Of a DNA stretch of 36,684 bases, positions 14,907-22,754 are shown one piece after another (position 1 is the stretch's first letter; each line of letters opens with the position of its first letter). Below the pieces are notes generated by a model, which ran no database searches, had not been told where the DNA came from, and worked only from the letters and a program-made list of their open reading frames with translations. Both the position numbers and the translations under genes were made by a program. The stretch is taken from NCBI GenBank assembly GCA_022779945.1, contig JALEYA010000089.1, positions 1 through 36,684 on the forward strand, given 5' to 3'. This stretch comes from Oscillospiraceae bacterium. Lineage in GTDB: Bacteria > Bacillota > Clostridia > Oscillospirales > Acutalibacteraceae.

Positions 14907-17012
14907 TCAGTTCTTGATTCCGACATCGGGCAGGGATTCGTTGCCGAGACCTCTTTCAAATCCGGTATAGGTGCAGTTTTCGACAAGAACGGAAAAACCG
15001 TTTTCTGCGCTGGTGTTGCCGATGATTCCGCCGAACCAGTTCTGATAGAACGGGGCGTTCTCGTTGACAATTTCTTTCTTTCCGGTGTTTTTGCAGTCGG
15101 TGATTTTCAAGACTGCGTTTTTCGCCTGAACGTTTTTCTCTTTTGACTCGTCGTGATCGGTTGTCAGAAGAAGACCGCGGCCGACACGGCCGACAATACC
15201 GCCGGCTATCCGCGAAATGGTCATGATTTTGGCCTCTTCTTCTGTCATTTTGTCTGCAGCTGCCGTGATAGAAAGCGTACCGCTGTTGGTGCATTCGGAA
15301 AGAACGGTCGGAATGTCCTTCATTCCCCAGTTGCCGAGAATGCCGCCGATATATCCGTTTGTGGAACCGGTGGTGATTTTACCGCTGTTTTTGCAGTCGG
15401 AAATGGAAACCGAAAGGTTTTTGCCCATGTCAAGGGAAACCGGCATATCCATAAAGCTGATGATACCGCCTGCGTGTAAAGTCGTGTTGATCTCACCTGT
15501 ATTTTCACACTCTTCAATCACAATATGGCTGTTTGACGGCGAACTATCCATCATCCAATAAGAAATGATGCCGCCGCAGTGCTGTCCGTCGGAGGAAAGA
15601 GCGCCGGAGTTTTTGCAGTCCTTGATGGTAACATCGCCCGACGTGCTCATGAAGTTTGAAATAATACCGCCGACCGTGCCTTTGGATAAGTCCGCTGTGT
15701 TTTCACAGTCCCTGATTACGATGCTTTCACCGTCTTTGTTTTTACCGATTGCGTACAAATAACCGATGACACCGCCGGAATACTCGACCGCCGCAACCGT
15801 ACCGCTGTTGGTGCAGTCGGAAACAGTCACCGTGTAAAGGTTACGGTTGTCCGATAACTGACCGATGATGCCGCCGGCGTAAAGCTGTCCTTCAACCGTG
15901 CCGCTGTTTTCGCATTTGTAGACTGCTGCTTCCCGGCTCATGTATTTTTCGCCGCCGGTGGAGGAGAAAAAGAGAGTTCCGATGATGCCGCCGGCAACAG
16001 CATGGTTGCTTTCCTCGGTTGTTTTGCAGCGCAAGGTGCCGGTGTTTTTACAGTCGGACACGGTACCGTCATACATCATACCCGCAATACCGCCGACAGA
16101 ATCGACATTATCGGCGGCGAAGTTGATTGTACCGTTGTTTATACACTTGTCGATATTGCCGTGGCAGCTGCCGATGATACCGCCGAGGTACCATTGTGCA
16201 TGGTCTTTGACTTGTGTAATCGTACCGGTAAAGGTACAGCCGGAAATGGAGGAGTAGCGGGTTTCTCTTTCTTCGTTCTCGTCTTTTTTGTCGTTGAGAC
16301 CGCTTACTACACCGCCGAAAGACTGTCCGACGATACCGCCGGTGAGGGTGTCATAGCATGATATAACGGCACTGCTATTGCAGTTTTCAATGGCTCCGGT
16401 ATCCGTCAGCACGCCGGCAATACTGCCGAGTGTTCCGTTCACTCCCGAAACGGCAAAATAGGATTGGCTGATCGTGACGTTCTTTACCGTACCGGCAACT
16501 CTGGCAAACAGACCGTAATTTTCGCTTGTGTCTTTGCAATTCGTATTGATATAAAGGCCGGAAATCGTGTGTCCGTCGCCGTCAAATACACCTGCAAAGT
16601 CGTCGGTTCCGAATCCGATCGGCTGCCAGCTGTATTCCGGCGCCTTGGTTTCCCACTTGTCAAAATCCGCCGTATCGTTGACAGTAATATCATCGGTCAG
16701 GACATAGCAGGCTTTAACGTAGTCTTTTTTGCGGGTTTCGGAATCGGAAACGATTCTTTCGTGAAGCAACACCAGTTCAGCGGCGTTGGAAATCTGATAG
16801 GGATTGCTTTCGGTTCCGTCGCCGCCGGCAAAGTCGGAAGCCGGTGTGATATACTTGGCTTCGGGCAGTTCACGGACTTCATACTCATATTGTACGGCTT
16901 CGGTCTGAGATTCGTTTGTTGCTTCTTCTGTTGTCTTGCTGTTGCTGCCGCACGCTGTCATAGCGGAAATCAGCAGAACCAGAGACAGGAGAAGGACGAG
17001 GATTCTTTTCAT
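14907..17012 (-). CDS. GLUG-repeat surface lipoprotein
   Basis: A 701-residue predicted lipoprotein. The signal peptide MKRILVLLLSLVLLISAMTAC ends at a lipobox cysteine, then a Thr/Glu-rich linker. After residue ~70 come about 13 repeats of 35-45 residues built around a CxNSG turn and a GGIIG motif (for example GGIVGQSFGG, GGIIGSCHG, GGVIGYLYA, GGILGNWG). These are GLUG-type repeats expected to fold as a right-handed beta-helix. Similar proteins are cell-surface adhesins or carbohydrate-associated proteins; no catalytic residues are visible. AAAAGGAG precedes the ATG. Its promoter has the same LytTR repeat layout as the agr operon, so it is probably controlled by that quorum-sensing system. 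Confidence 0.85.
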   Translation of the reverse strand: MKRILVLLLSLVLLISAMTACGSNSKTTEEATNESQTEAVQYEYEVRELPEAKYITPASDFAGGDGTESNPYQISNAAELVLLHERIVSDSETRKKDYVKACYVLTDDITVNDTADFDKWETKAPEYSWQPIGFGTDDFAGVFDGDGHTISGLYINTNCKDTSENYGLFARVAGTVKNVTISQSYFAVSGVNGTLGSIAGVLTDTGAIENCNSSAVISCYDTLTGGIVGQSFGGVVSGLNDKKDENEERETRYSSISGCTFTGTITQVKDHAQWYLGGIIGSCHGNIDKCINNGTINFAADNVDSVGGIAGMMYDGTVSDCKNTGTLRCKTTEESNHAVAGGIIGTLFFSSTGGEKYMSREAAVYKCENSGTVEGQLYAGGIIGQLSDNRNLYTVTVSDCTNSGTVAAVEYSGGVIGYLYAIGKNKDGESIVIRDCENTADLSKGTVGGIISNFMSTSGDVTIKDCKNSGALSSDGQHCGGIISYWMMDSSPSNSHIVIEECENTGEINTTLHAGGIISFMDMPVSLDMGKNLSVSISDCKNSGKITTGSTNGYIGGILGNWGMKDIPTVLSECTNSGTLSITAAADKMTEEEAKIMTISRIAGGIVGRVGRGLLLTTDHDESKEKNVQAKNAVLKITDCKNTGKKEIVNENAPFYQNWFGGIIGNTSAENGFSVLVENCTYTGFERGLGNESLPDVGIKN

Positions 17013-17108
17013 TTTATGCGCTCCTTTTACACCGCCTGTAAATTTACCCTTTCGGTTCAGACGGGAGATAGATGGTTCGTCTTATCAGACTCCATTTTAA
17101 GACGATTC

Positions 17109-17137
17109 ATTATATATATAAATCTCCTGAATTTCAA
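17109..17137 (-). promoter_or_regulatory. promoter of the GLUG lipoprotein
   Basis: On the minus strand, TTGAAA (17132-17137), 17 bp, TATAAT (17109-17114). The leader is about 90 nt. Confidence 0.8.
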
Positions 17138-17147
17138 TACAAAAGAA

Positions 17148-17182
17148 ATAAACGGTCATATAAAAGGAATAAACGGTCATAG
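17148..17182 (-). promoter_or_regulatory. LytTR-type direct repeats upstream of the lipoprotein promoter
   Basis: Two 21-bp tandem units, each carrying TATGACCGTTTATT on the minus strand. ACCGTT begins at 17177 and 17156 (21 bp apart), and the second begins exactly 42 bp before TATAAT. Nine-bp sites separated by about 12 bp are the known architecture for LytTR/AgrA-family regulators. The geometry matches the two agr-region promoters. Confidence 0.75.
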
Positions 17183-17198
17183 CTTTACCGGATTTTTG

Positions 17199-17238
17199 TG
17201 AAAAGCCGGTCTTGCTGCCTTTCGGCCCGGCTTTTGGT
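17199..17238 (-). terminator. second hairpin downstream of the ABC operon
   Basis: AAAAGCCGG pairs with CCGGCTTTT around a ~20-nt loop; on the minus strand TTTTCACAAAAATCC follows. It may back up the stronger terminator at 17287 and insulate the lipoprotein promoter from read-through. Confidence 0.5.
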
Positions 17239-17286
17239 TTTGGTTCCTTTTGCCGATGAATTCGAGCTTTGGTAAAGCCTTTCGGA

Positions 17287-17326
17287 AAACAACAACCGGG
17301 CAACCTGCTTCGGCTGCCCGGAAAGC
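17287..17326 (-). terminator. intrinsic terminator of the amino-acid ABC operon
   Basis: On the minus strand CCGGGCA pairs with TGCCCGG around a GC-rich loop, followed by TTGTTGTTTTCC, 10-15 bp past the ATPase stop. Confidence 0.85.
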
Positions 17327-17336
17327 GTTTTAATTG

Positions 17337-18140
17337 TCAGATAACTTTCGAAAGGAAGTCCTTCGCTCTGTCCGATTTCGGATTGTCAAAAAACTCCTTC
17401 GGATCGGCTTCTTCAATGAATCTGCCCTCGTCCATAAACATGATGCGGGTTCCGACCTCTTTGGCAAAGCCCATTTCGTGCGTGACGACAACCATCGTCA
17501 TGCCCTGATCGGCAACCTCCTTCATCAGGTCGAGTACCTCGCCGACCATTTCGGGGTCAAGCGCTGACGTCGGTTCATCGAAAAGAATCACGTCGGGGTT
17601 CATGGCAAGCGAACGGACAATGGCGACTCTTTGCTTCTGACCGCCGGAAAGACTGGACGGATAGACGTCCGCTTTGTCCTCGAGTCCGATTCTTTTAAGA
17701 AGTTCTCTTGCTCTTTCCTCCGCCTCTTTTGTGATTTGCTTGACGGATTTGTCGGTCAGCTTTTTGCGCCTTGCCTTTTTGCCGACATAGACAGGGGCAA
17801 GCATGATGTTTTCAAGGACGGTTTTGTTGTTGAAAAGGTTGAAGTGCTGGAACACCATTCCCATTTTCTGGCGGTGGACGTTGATGTTGACCTTGGGATT
17901 GGCGATATCGACGCCGTGAAAGATGATACTGCCGCTTGTGGGGTCTTCCATGCAGTTGAGACACCGAAGAAACGTACTCTTGCCCGAGCCGGAAGGACCG
18001 ATGACAACGACCTTTTCACCTTTTCTGATGGTGGTCGTGATACCCTTTAAGACTTCGTTGTCACCGAAAGACTTTTTCAGATCCTTGACTTGGATGAGTG
18101 CACCGCCTTGCCAGACGTCGTTTTTATTTACTTCTTTCAC
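17337..18140 (-). CDS. polar amino-acid ABC transporter ATPase (GlnQ type)
   Basis: A 267-residue ATP-binding subunit. Walker A is GPSGSGKST, the Q-loop lies in [11 protein letters not shown], the signature is LSGGQKQR, Walker B is [13 protein letters not shown] and the switch histidine is in [10 protein letters not shown]. These match the GlnQ/HisP branch. An insert of basic residues ([14 protein letters not shown]) follows the Q-loop. The start is GTG 18140 behind GAGGAAG; it overlaps the permease gene by 17 nt, so the two are co-translated. It powers uptake with the permease and the permuted binding protein. Confidence 0.93.
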   Translation of the reverse strand: MKEVNKNDVWQGGALIQVKDLKKSFGDNEVLKGITTTIRKGEKVVVIGPSGSGKSTFLRCLNCMEDPTSGSIIFHGVDIANPKVNINVHRQKMGMVFQHFNLFNNKTVLENIMLAPVYVGKKARRKKLTDKSVKQITKEAEERARELLKRIGLEDKADVYPSSLSGGQKQRVAIVRSLAMNPDVILFDEPTSALDPEMVGEVLDLMKEVADQGMTMVVVTHEMGFAKEVGTRIMFMDEGRFIEEADPKEFFDNPKSDRAKDFLSKVI

Positions 18141-18831
18141 TCTTCCTCAGCCTCCTCTCCATAAGCTTGACAAGCAACGTGATGATGCAGACGATTACGA
18201 TGTAAATGATCGCCATCGCAAGATACGGCACCATGTATTCGTAGGTGGCCGAACCGATATTCTGGAACGCAAGATAAAGATCCTTGGCACCGACAAAGGA
18301 AACGACCGAGGTTTCCTTGATGAGAGCGATAAACTCGTTTCCGAGGGTCGGAAGAATGTTCTTGACCGCCTGCGGAATGACAATTTTGATCATCGCCGCC
18401 GAATAGCTGAGTCCCACCGCACGGGCACCCTCCATCTGACCTGGATCAACCGACAGAATGCCGGCACGCATCATTTCCGAAATATACGCGCCGCTGTTGA
18501 GGCCGAAAACCCAGATAGCAACGACGACCGAGGACAGTTTGACGCCGATAAGCGGCAGAAGAACATAATAGAAAACAAGAAGCTGAACGACCATCGGCGT
18601 ACCGCGGAACAGTCCGACGTAAAAGCTGCAAAAGCCGTCAAGAATCCGCGGCAAAAGCTTATACTTCGGCAAAACACGAATGGTGGCGATGACAAGACCG
18701 ATCAGAATGCCGATCAGAAGACCAGATACAGCAAAAATGACGGTATTGCGAAGGCCGATAAGGACCTCATTGTAACCGCCCAAGTCAAAGAGTATTTCAA
18801 AAAATAGAAATAATTTATCATAAAAATACAT
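18124..18831 (-). CDS. polar amino-acid ABC transporter permease
   Basis: A 235-residue membrane subunit of the HisM/GlnP family. After the first helix ([22 protein letters not shown]) comes the family motif [16 protein letters not shown] and, later, the EAA loop [25 protein letters not shown] that contacts the ATPase. About five membrane helices are visible. The start at ATG 18831 has only a weak ribosome-binding site. A hairpin between the binding-protein gene and this one probably lowers its expression relative to the binding protein. Confidence 0.93.
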   Translation of the reverse strand: MYFYDKLFLFFEILFDLGGYNEVLIGLRNTVIFAVSGLLIGILIGLVIATIRVLPKYKLLPRILDGFCSFYVGLFRGTPMVVQLLVFYYVLLPLIGVKLSSVVVAIWVFGLNSGAYISEMMRAGILSVDPGQMEGARAVGLSYSAAMIKIVIPQAVKNILPTLGNEFIALIKETSVVSFVGAKDLYLAFQNIGSATYEYMVPYLAMAIIYIVIVCIITLLVKLMERRLRKSERSK

Positions 18832-18847
18832 ATGATTTCATCGTGAA

Positions 18848-18879
18848 AAACAATGCCTCACTGCTGGGCAGCAAGGCAC
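18848..18879 (-). terminator. attenuating hairpin between binding protein and permease genes
   Basis: On the minus strand TGCCT..CTGC pairs with GCAG..AGGCA around a CCCA-containing loop, followed by TTGTTTTT. Hairpins at this place in ABC operons commonly reduce read-through so that the binding protein is made in excess. Confidence 0.7.
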
Positions 18880-18900
18880 CGTTATTTCATTACTTTTTCA

Positions 18901-19788
18901 TTACTTTCCGTTGTAGGTGTCAACGATACGGCCTGCCGGAGCGGCGTCGATCATAACGTAGTCGATGTTGCCGTTGATCAGATCCTGAACGGCGAGAGCA
19001 CCGTTGTCATAACCCTGACCGGTAACGGCAAGTCCATCGAAGCCCCAGTCAGCGTCGCCCTTTACATAGTACTGAGCGGTGGTGCCGTTCTGATAACCGA
19101 TCTTCTTGGTGCTGTCGAAGCCCTTGAGGATTGCTTCGGCTGCGGCTGCGTCCTTGCAAGCGTCAAAGGTGGTGTCATCTGCCTTTGTGATGAGCATCTG
19201 AGAAGCCTGATAGTAGGAATCAGAGAAGGTCACCTGTTCTTTTCTCTTTTCGTTGACGGTAAGACCTGCCATGGCGATGTCGCACTTATGCTGACCGACG
19301 GAAAGGCAGACTGCGTCAAACTTCATGTTGCTGATAACAAGCTCCATGCCGAGTTCTTTGGCAAGAAGGTCAGCGATTTCCATATCGATTCCGTAGTAGG
19401 AATCTCCCTCCATGTATTCAAACGGCGGGAACTGAGCGTTGGTGGCAACAACAAGCTGCTCTTTCGAGCTGTCCTCTGTTGCGGAAGTAACAGGGGTCGG
19501 AGTGCCGTCGCCGAAATACTTGTTGCAGATTTCGTCAAAGGTGCCGTCCTTCATGATCTTGGCGATGAAGGTGTTGACCTTTTCAAGAAGCTCGGGCTGA
19601 TCCTTGTCAATGCCGAAAGCGTAATCCTCGTCGGTAAGCTTAACGTCAACAAGCTTGACTTTTGCTTCTGTCGCTGCTGCGGTTGTGTCGCCTTCTGCTG
19701 CTGTTGTGGTTTCTCCGCTGTTGCCGCCGCAGGCTGCCAATGAAAGTACCATAACGAGGGCAAGGAGAACGGCTAATACTTTTTTCAT
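18901..19788 (-). CDS. amino-acid ABC transporter binding protein, apparently circularly permuted
   Basis: A 295-residue lipoprotein. Signal MKKVLAVLLALVMVLSLAAC (Cys20) is followed by a Thr/Ala-rich linker. SBP_bac_3 proteins normally begin with a strand like LVVATNAQFPPFEY and end with a segment like YAFGVKKGN.ELLEKVN...DGTYDEIYNKYF. Here that C-terminal segment (residues ~45-95, VKLVDVKLTDEDYAFGIDKD to ICNKYFGDG) comes first, then a linker (96-109), then the usual start at ~110, and the protein stops at GRIVDTYNGK, where the moved piece should attach. The order is thus a circular permutation. GGAGG precedes ATG 19788. The ligand is a polar amino acid, identity unknown. Confidence 0.88.
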   Translation of the reverse strand: MKKVLAVLLALVMVLSLAACGGNSGETTTAAEGDTTAAATEAKVKLVDVKLTDEDYAFGIDKDQPELLEKVNTFIAKIMKDGTFDEICNKYFGDGTPTPVTSATEDSSKEQLVVATNAQFPPFEYMEGDSYYGIDMEIADLLAKELGMELVISNMKFDAVCLSVGQHKCDIAMAGLTVNEKRKEQVTFSDSYYQASQMLITKADDTTFDACKDAAAAEAILKGFDSTKKIGYQNGTTAQYYVKGDADWGFDGLAVTGQGYDNGALAVQDLINGNIDYVMIDAAPAGRIVDTYNGK

Positions 19789-19844
19789 GTTCTTTTCCTC
19801 CAAAAAAATAAATTGTACGTCCTCGGGACATTACTATAGCTCAT

Positions 19845-19873
19845 ATTCTAACACCGAATCGGGAATAAGTCAA
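19845..19873 (-). promoter_or_regulatory. promoter of the amino-acid ABC operon
   Basis: On the minus strand, TTGACT (19868-19873), 17 bp, TAGAAT (19845-19850). Upstream lie a TTGCATT/AATGCAA inverted repeat (19881-19907) and TGTATAATATTCA (19913-19925), which look loosely like ArgR boxes. Confidence 0.7.
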
Positions 19874-19990
19874 CTGTTACTTGCATTATTTTGCAGAAAA
19901 AATGCAATTTTATGTATAATATTCAATTAAATCCACTTCGGGCGGTCAAGAATATGCAATTTAGCTAATAAAAATCGGGGCGAAATCCGT

Positions 19991-21238
19991 TCAGCTGAGT
20001 TTATGAATGAACAAGCCGCTCAAAAGCTTCGGTTCGAACCAAGTCGACTTCGGCGGCATGACCTTTCCGGCGTCGGCGATATCCATCAGCTCGTCAAGCG
20101 AAGTCGGGTACATCGAAAAGGCGATGCGCATATCGGTTTCACACCGTCTTTCAAGCTCCGTAAGACCTCTGATTCCACCGACAAAGTCGATCCGCTTGTC
20201 GGTTCTCGGATCCTCGATGCCGAAAATCGGGGTGATGCAGTTATTCTGAAGAATCGAAACGTCAAGCCGTCCGACGGGGTCGCTTTCGTCAAACGTGCCC
20301 TCTTTCGCGGTGACGCTGTACCATTTTTTGTCAAGGTACATTCCGAAATTGTGTCGGCGGACGGGGCGGTACGGCTCGTTTCCTTTTGCTTCTTCGACGG
20401 TGAAGCTTTCACCGAGCTTCGCGATGAATTCTTCGGCCGAATAACCGTTCAGGTCTTTCATCACACGGTTATAGTCCATGATGGCAAGCTCATTTTTCGG
20501 GAAGGCAACAGCAAGGAAGAAGTTGAACTCCTCCTGACCGGTATAAGACGGATTCTGCTCTCTTCTCTTTTGACCGACCTTGACCGCCGAAGCACAGCGG
20601 TGATGACCGTCGGCGATATAAAGGCTTTCGACCGAATCAAAAAGGGCGCGGAGCTTTTCACTCACTTCCGGGCAGTCCACGACCCATACGGTGTTGCCGA
20701 TGCCGTCGTCGGTCACAAAGTCGTAAACCGGCTCATGCTCGTTTTTCCAGCTGTCGATGATTGTTTCGATCTCCTTGTTTTCGCGGTATGCAAGGAAGAT
20801 CGGACCGGTGTTCGCGTCGCAATAATCAACATGGTTGATTCTGTCTTGTTCCTTGTCCGCTCTTGTGAATTCGTGCTTTTTAATGATGTTGTTCCTATAG
20901 TCGTCAATCGAAGCACAGCCGACAAGACCGGTCTGGCTTCTGCCGTCCATGATCTGACGGTAGATATAAAAGCAAGCGGTGTTGTCCTGCGTGGTGATGC
21001 CGTTTCTTTCGAGGGCATCGAGATTTTCTCTTGCTTTGCGATAGACCTGCTCACTGTAAATATCAACGCTTTCGTCAAGGTCGATTTCCGCCCGGTCAAC
21101 GTGTAAAAAGGAGTAGGGCTTTCCCTTGACCATTTCTCTTGCTTCCTTGCTGTTCATGACGTCGTAGGGAAGTGCGGCGACCGCTTCGGCGTATTTTTCA
21201 GTCGGTCTTACGGCTTTAAACGGTTTAAAAACTGCCAT
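19991..21238 (-). CDS. DUF1015 family protein (SerK-related)
   Basis: A 415-residue member of DUF1015. Typical motifs are the N-terminal FKAVRP and LPYDVMN, the SFLHVDRAE segment, and YIADGHHRCASA. One archaeal member (SerK of Thermococcus) is a free-serine kinase that feeds O-phosphoserine to cysteine synthesis; whether bacterial members do this is not settled, so the function here is open. It has its own promoter and is not in an operon with serine genes. AGAGG precedes the ATG. No convincing terminator follows. Confidence 0.85.
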   Translation of the reverse strand: MAVFKPFKAVRPTEKYAEAVAALPYDVMNSKEAREMVKGKPYSFLHVDRAEIDLDESVDIYSEQVYRKARENLDALERNGITTQDNTACFYIYRQIMDGRSQTGLVGCASIDDYRNNIIKKHEFTRADKEQDRINHVDYCDANTGPIFLAYRENKEIETIIDSWKNEHEPVYDFVTDDGIGNTVWVVDCPEVSEKLRALFDSVESLYIADGHHRCASAVKVGQKRREQNPSYTGQEEFNFFLAVAFPKNELAIMDYNRVMKDLNGYSAEEFIAKLGESFTVEEAKGNEPYRPVRRHNFGMYLDKKWYSVTAKEGTFDESDPVGRLDVSILQNNCITPIFGIEDPRTDKRIDFVGGIRGLTELERRCETDMRIAFSMYPTSLDELMDIADAGKVMPPKSTWFEPKLLSGLFIHKLS

Positions 21239-21264
21239 GATGATAACCTCTTTTCTTTTTGTAT

Positions 21265-21293
21265 ATTGTATAAAAAACTTACCGGTTTGTCAA
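21265..21293 (-). promoter_or_regulatory. promoter of the DUF1015 gene
   Basis: On the minus strand, TTGACA (21288-21293), 17 bp, TACAAT (21265-21270). It lies just after the PAP2 gene, whose transcript may read into it. Confidence 0.8.
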
Positions 21294-21309
21294 TTGAGCG
21301 GTTTGCTCT

Positions 21310-21966
21310 TTACTCTTTTTCAAGCAGTCTTGCAACGGATAAGTAAAGCATACCGAGAGCGCAGCCGAGAACAAGTCCGCCGAGCACGTCCGTCAGCCAG
21401 TGCATACCCGAAAGAAGTCTTCCGGCGGCGGTCAGGACAATGAGGAGTACAAAAGCCACGATCAGTGCGGTGCGAAGCTTCTTACTTTTTACTCTTTTTT
21501 CGGTCTGGAAGATGGCGGCGAGCATAAACGAGCAGACAAGAAGCGTGTGCGACGACGGGTATGACGCTTCTAAAACACCGTCCACAAGGACAGGTCTTTG
21601 GTTGACAAGAATCAGCTCAAAAAGAAGATAGAACACGGCGATCAGTACATAATAGCCGGCAAGGGCATAAAGGTCGCAGTCCACCTTGAAAAAGCTTTTT
21701 CTTTTGATCAGCTGAAAAACGCCGAGAGCGGCAAAACAAACGGCCGACAAAAGCGCCGCTAAAAGACACAGGTCACTGATTTTGTCAAAGACGGCGTTCT
21801 GACCGAATAATTCGAAGGCTGCACCGTTTACCGAAGCGAAGCCGACCGAGGAACCGGCGGGGCCGATTTGCTGTACGTCAACAAACTTAACCAGTAGGGT
21901 GAACACCGCAAACACGGCAAACATGAGCCCGGTCAGGATGAAATTCTGTTTGGATTTTGATTTCAT
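21310..21966 (-). CDS. PAP2-family membrane phosphatase
   Basis: A 218-residue integral membrane phosphatase of the type-2 phosphatidic acid phosphatase family, acting on lipid phosphates such as phosphatidate or undecaprenyl pyrophosphate. The three signature parts are VNQRPV (a shortened KxxxxxxRP), YPSSHTLL (PSGH-type with Ser for Gly) and GRLLSGMHWLTDVLGG (SRxxxxxHxxxD-type). Five to six membrane helices are visible. The Lys of motif 1 is not obvious, so activity is likely but not certain. AGAAGGAG precedes the ATG. Confidence 0.85.
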   Translation of the reverse strand: MKSKSKQNFILTGLMFAVFAVFTLLVKFVDVQQIGPAGSSVGFASVNGAAFELFGQNAVFDKISDLCLLAALLSAVCFAALGVFQLIKRKSFFKVDCDLYALAGYYVLIAVFYLLFELILVNQRPVLVDGVLEASYPSSHTLLVCSFMLAAIFQTEKRVKSKKLRTALIVAFVLLIVLTAAGRLLSGMHWLTDVLGGLVLGCALGMLYLSVARLLEKE

Positions 21967-21990
21967 ATGTATCGTCTCCTTCTGATTATC

Positions 21991-22026
21991 ATAAAACCGG
22001 CAAGGACTGTTTCATCATTGCCGGTT
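21991..22026 (-). terminator. terminator after the membrane-protein gene
   Basis: On the minus strand CCGGCAA pairs with TTGCCGG around a 14-nt loop, followed by TTTTATG. It separates the gltX-glnS-membrane protein unit from the PAP2 gene. Confidence 0.75.
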
Positions 22027-22037
22027 TAACTTCTTTA

Positions 22038-22739
22038 TTATTTCTTTGTCTTTACCATGATTTTTTTCATCGGCTTTTTTCTTTTGTATGTTTTGGTTTT
22101 CTGAATCGGTGTGGCGATCAGCATATTCGAAAGAATCGTCCAGAGAATAATCAGAATCAAAAGACCGAATACCGAATAGAAACCGGCGGAAAGCGAGGCG
22201 CTTGTTACCGTGAGGATCGCCGTTGCCAGAGCAGCGATTGAGCTGTCGGAAATGGCGGAGACAAGGTCGGTCAGATTGATCTCACCGCTTGTGATCTTCG
22301 CAAAAGCACCGTTGCTGATCAGAATGTCAACAAAAAGGAGAACAAGAGCGCCGACGGAAAGTCCGATGACGGTGTATCTCTTTTTCCGGCTGTCGGAAAG
22401 GGTGCTGACAACGCCGATGGCAAGAACTACCAGAAGAACGATCACAAAAATGATGAAGAATGCCCAAAGATGCGGAATGATCGGGGCGGCCACCTCGGAA
22501 AAGGTTTTGACGTCGTCGCCGGTTTTCGGCTGAGCGGTCGAAATCAGTTTCAGTAAATCGTAAATCGAATATTCAAACGTTGTGCTGACCTTATCGGTAA
22601 GGCTTGCAATGGCATTGATCAGATTTCCAATCGTTTCGTCGGCGTTTCCGACGGTGAAGTAGAACATTTTCAGAAAGATACCGAGCACGACCGATGCCAC
22701 GGCAATGATTGGCGTCACGATTCTGTAAGCGAGTTTCAT
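22038..22739 (-). CDS. multi-pass membrane protein, function unknown
   Basis: A 233-residue membrane protein. The likely start is ATG 22739 (MKLAYRIVTPIIAVASVVLG), since GAAAGGA is about eight bases upstream; ATG 22748 is too close to it. Four or five hydrophobic segments are visible (about 6-25, 90-112, 122-142, 160-205), with a Thr/Asp-containing extracytoplasmic stretch after the first. The C-terminus is a strongly basic tail (KRKKPMKKIMVKTKK) that would lie in the cytoplasm. No family is recognised. It follows glnS by 15 bp and is probably in its transcript. Confidence 0.7.
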   Translation of the reverse strand: MKLAYRIVTPIIAVASVVLGIFLKMFYFTVGNADETIGNLINAIASLTDKVSTTFEYSIYDLLKLISTAQPKTGDDVKTFSEVAAPIIPHLWAFFIIFVIVLLVVLAIGVVSTLSDSRKKRYTVIGLSVGALVLLFVDILISNGAFAKITSGEINLTDLVSAISDSSIAALATAILTVTSASLSAGFYSVFGLLILIILWTILSNMLIATPIQKTKTYKRKKPMKKIMVKTKK

Positions 22740-22754
22740 TGATTTCATCCTTTC

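Noticed and set aside
15160-16450. Periodic sequence with recurring GATGCCGCCG/GATACCGCCG, considered as a repeat array or CRISPR
   Set aside because: The period follows the GGIIG protein repeats of the lipoprotein on the minus strand; spacing varies and units diverge, so it is coding repetition.
19975-19998. CG-rich stretch after the DUF1015 gene, considered as a terminator
   Set aside because: Only a three-base stem can form before the T-rich part.
20003-21106. 367-codon plus-strand frame opposite the DUF1015 gene
   Set aside because: A shadow of the conserved gene on the other strand; no start signal and no family-like motif.
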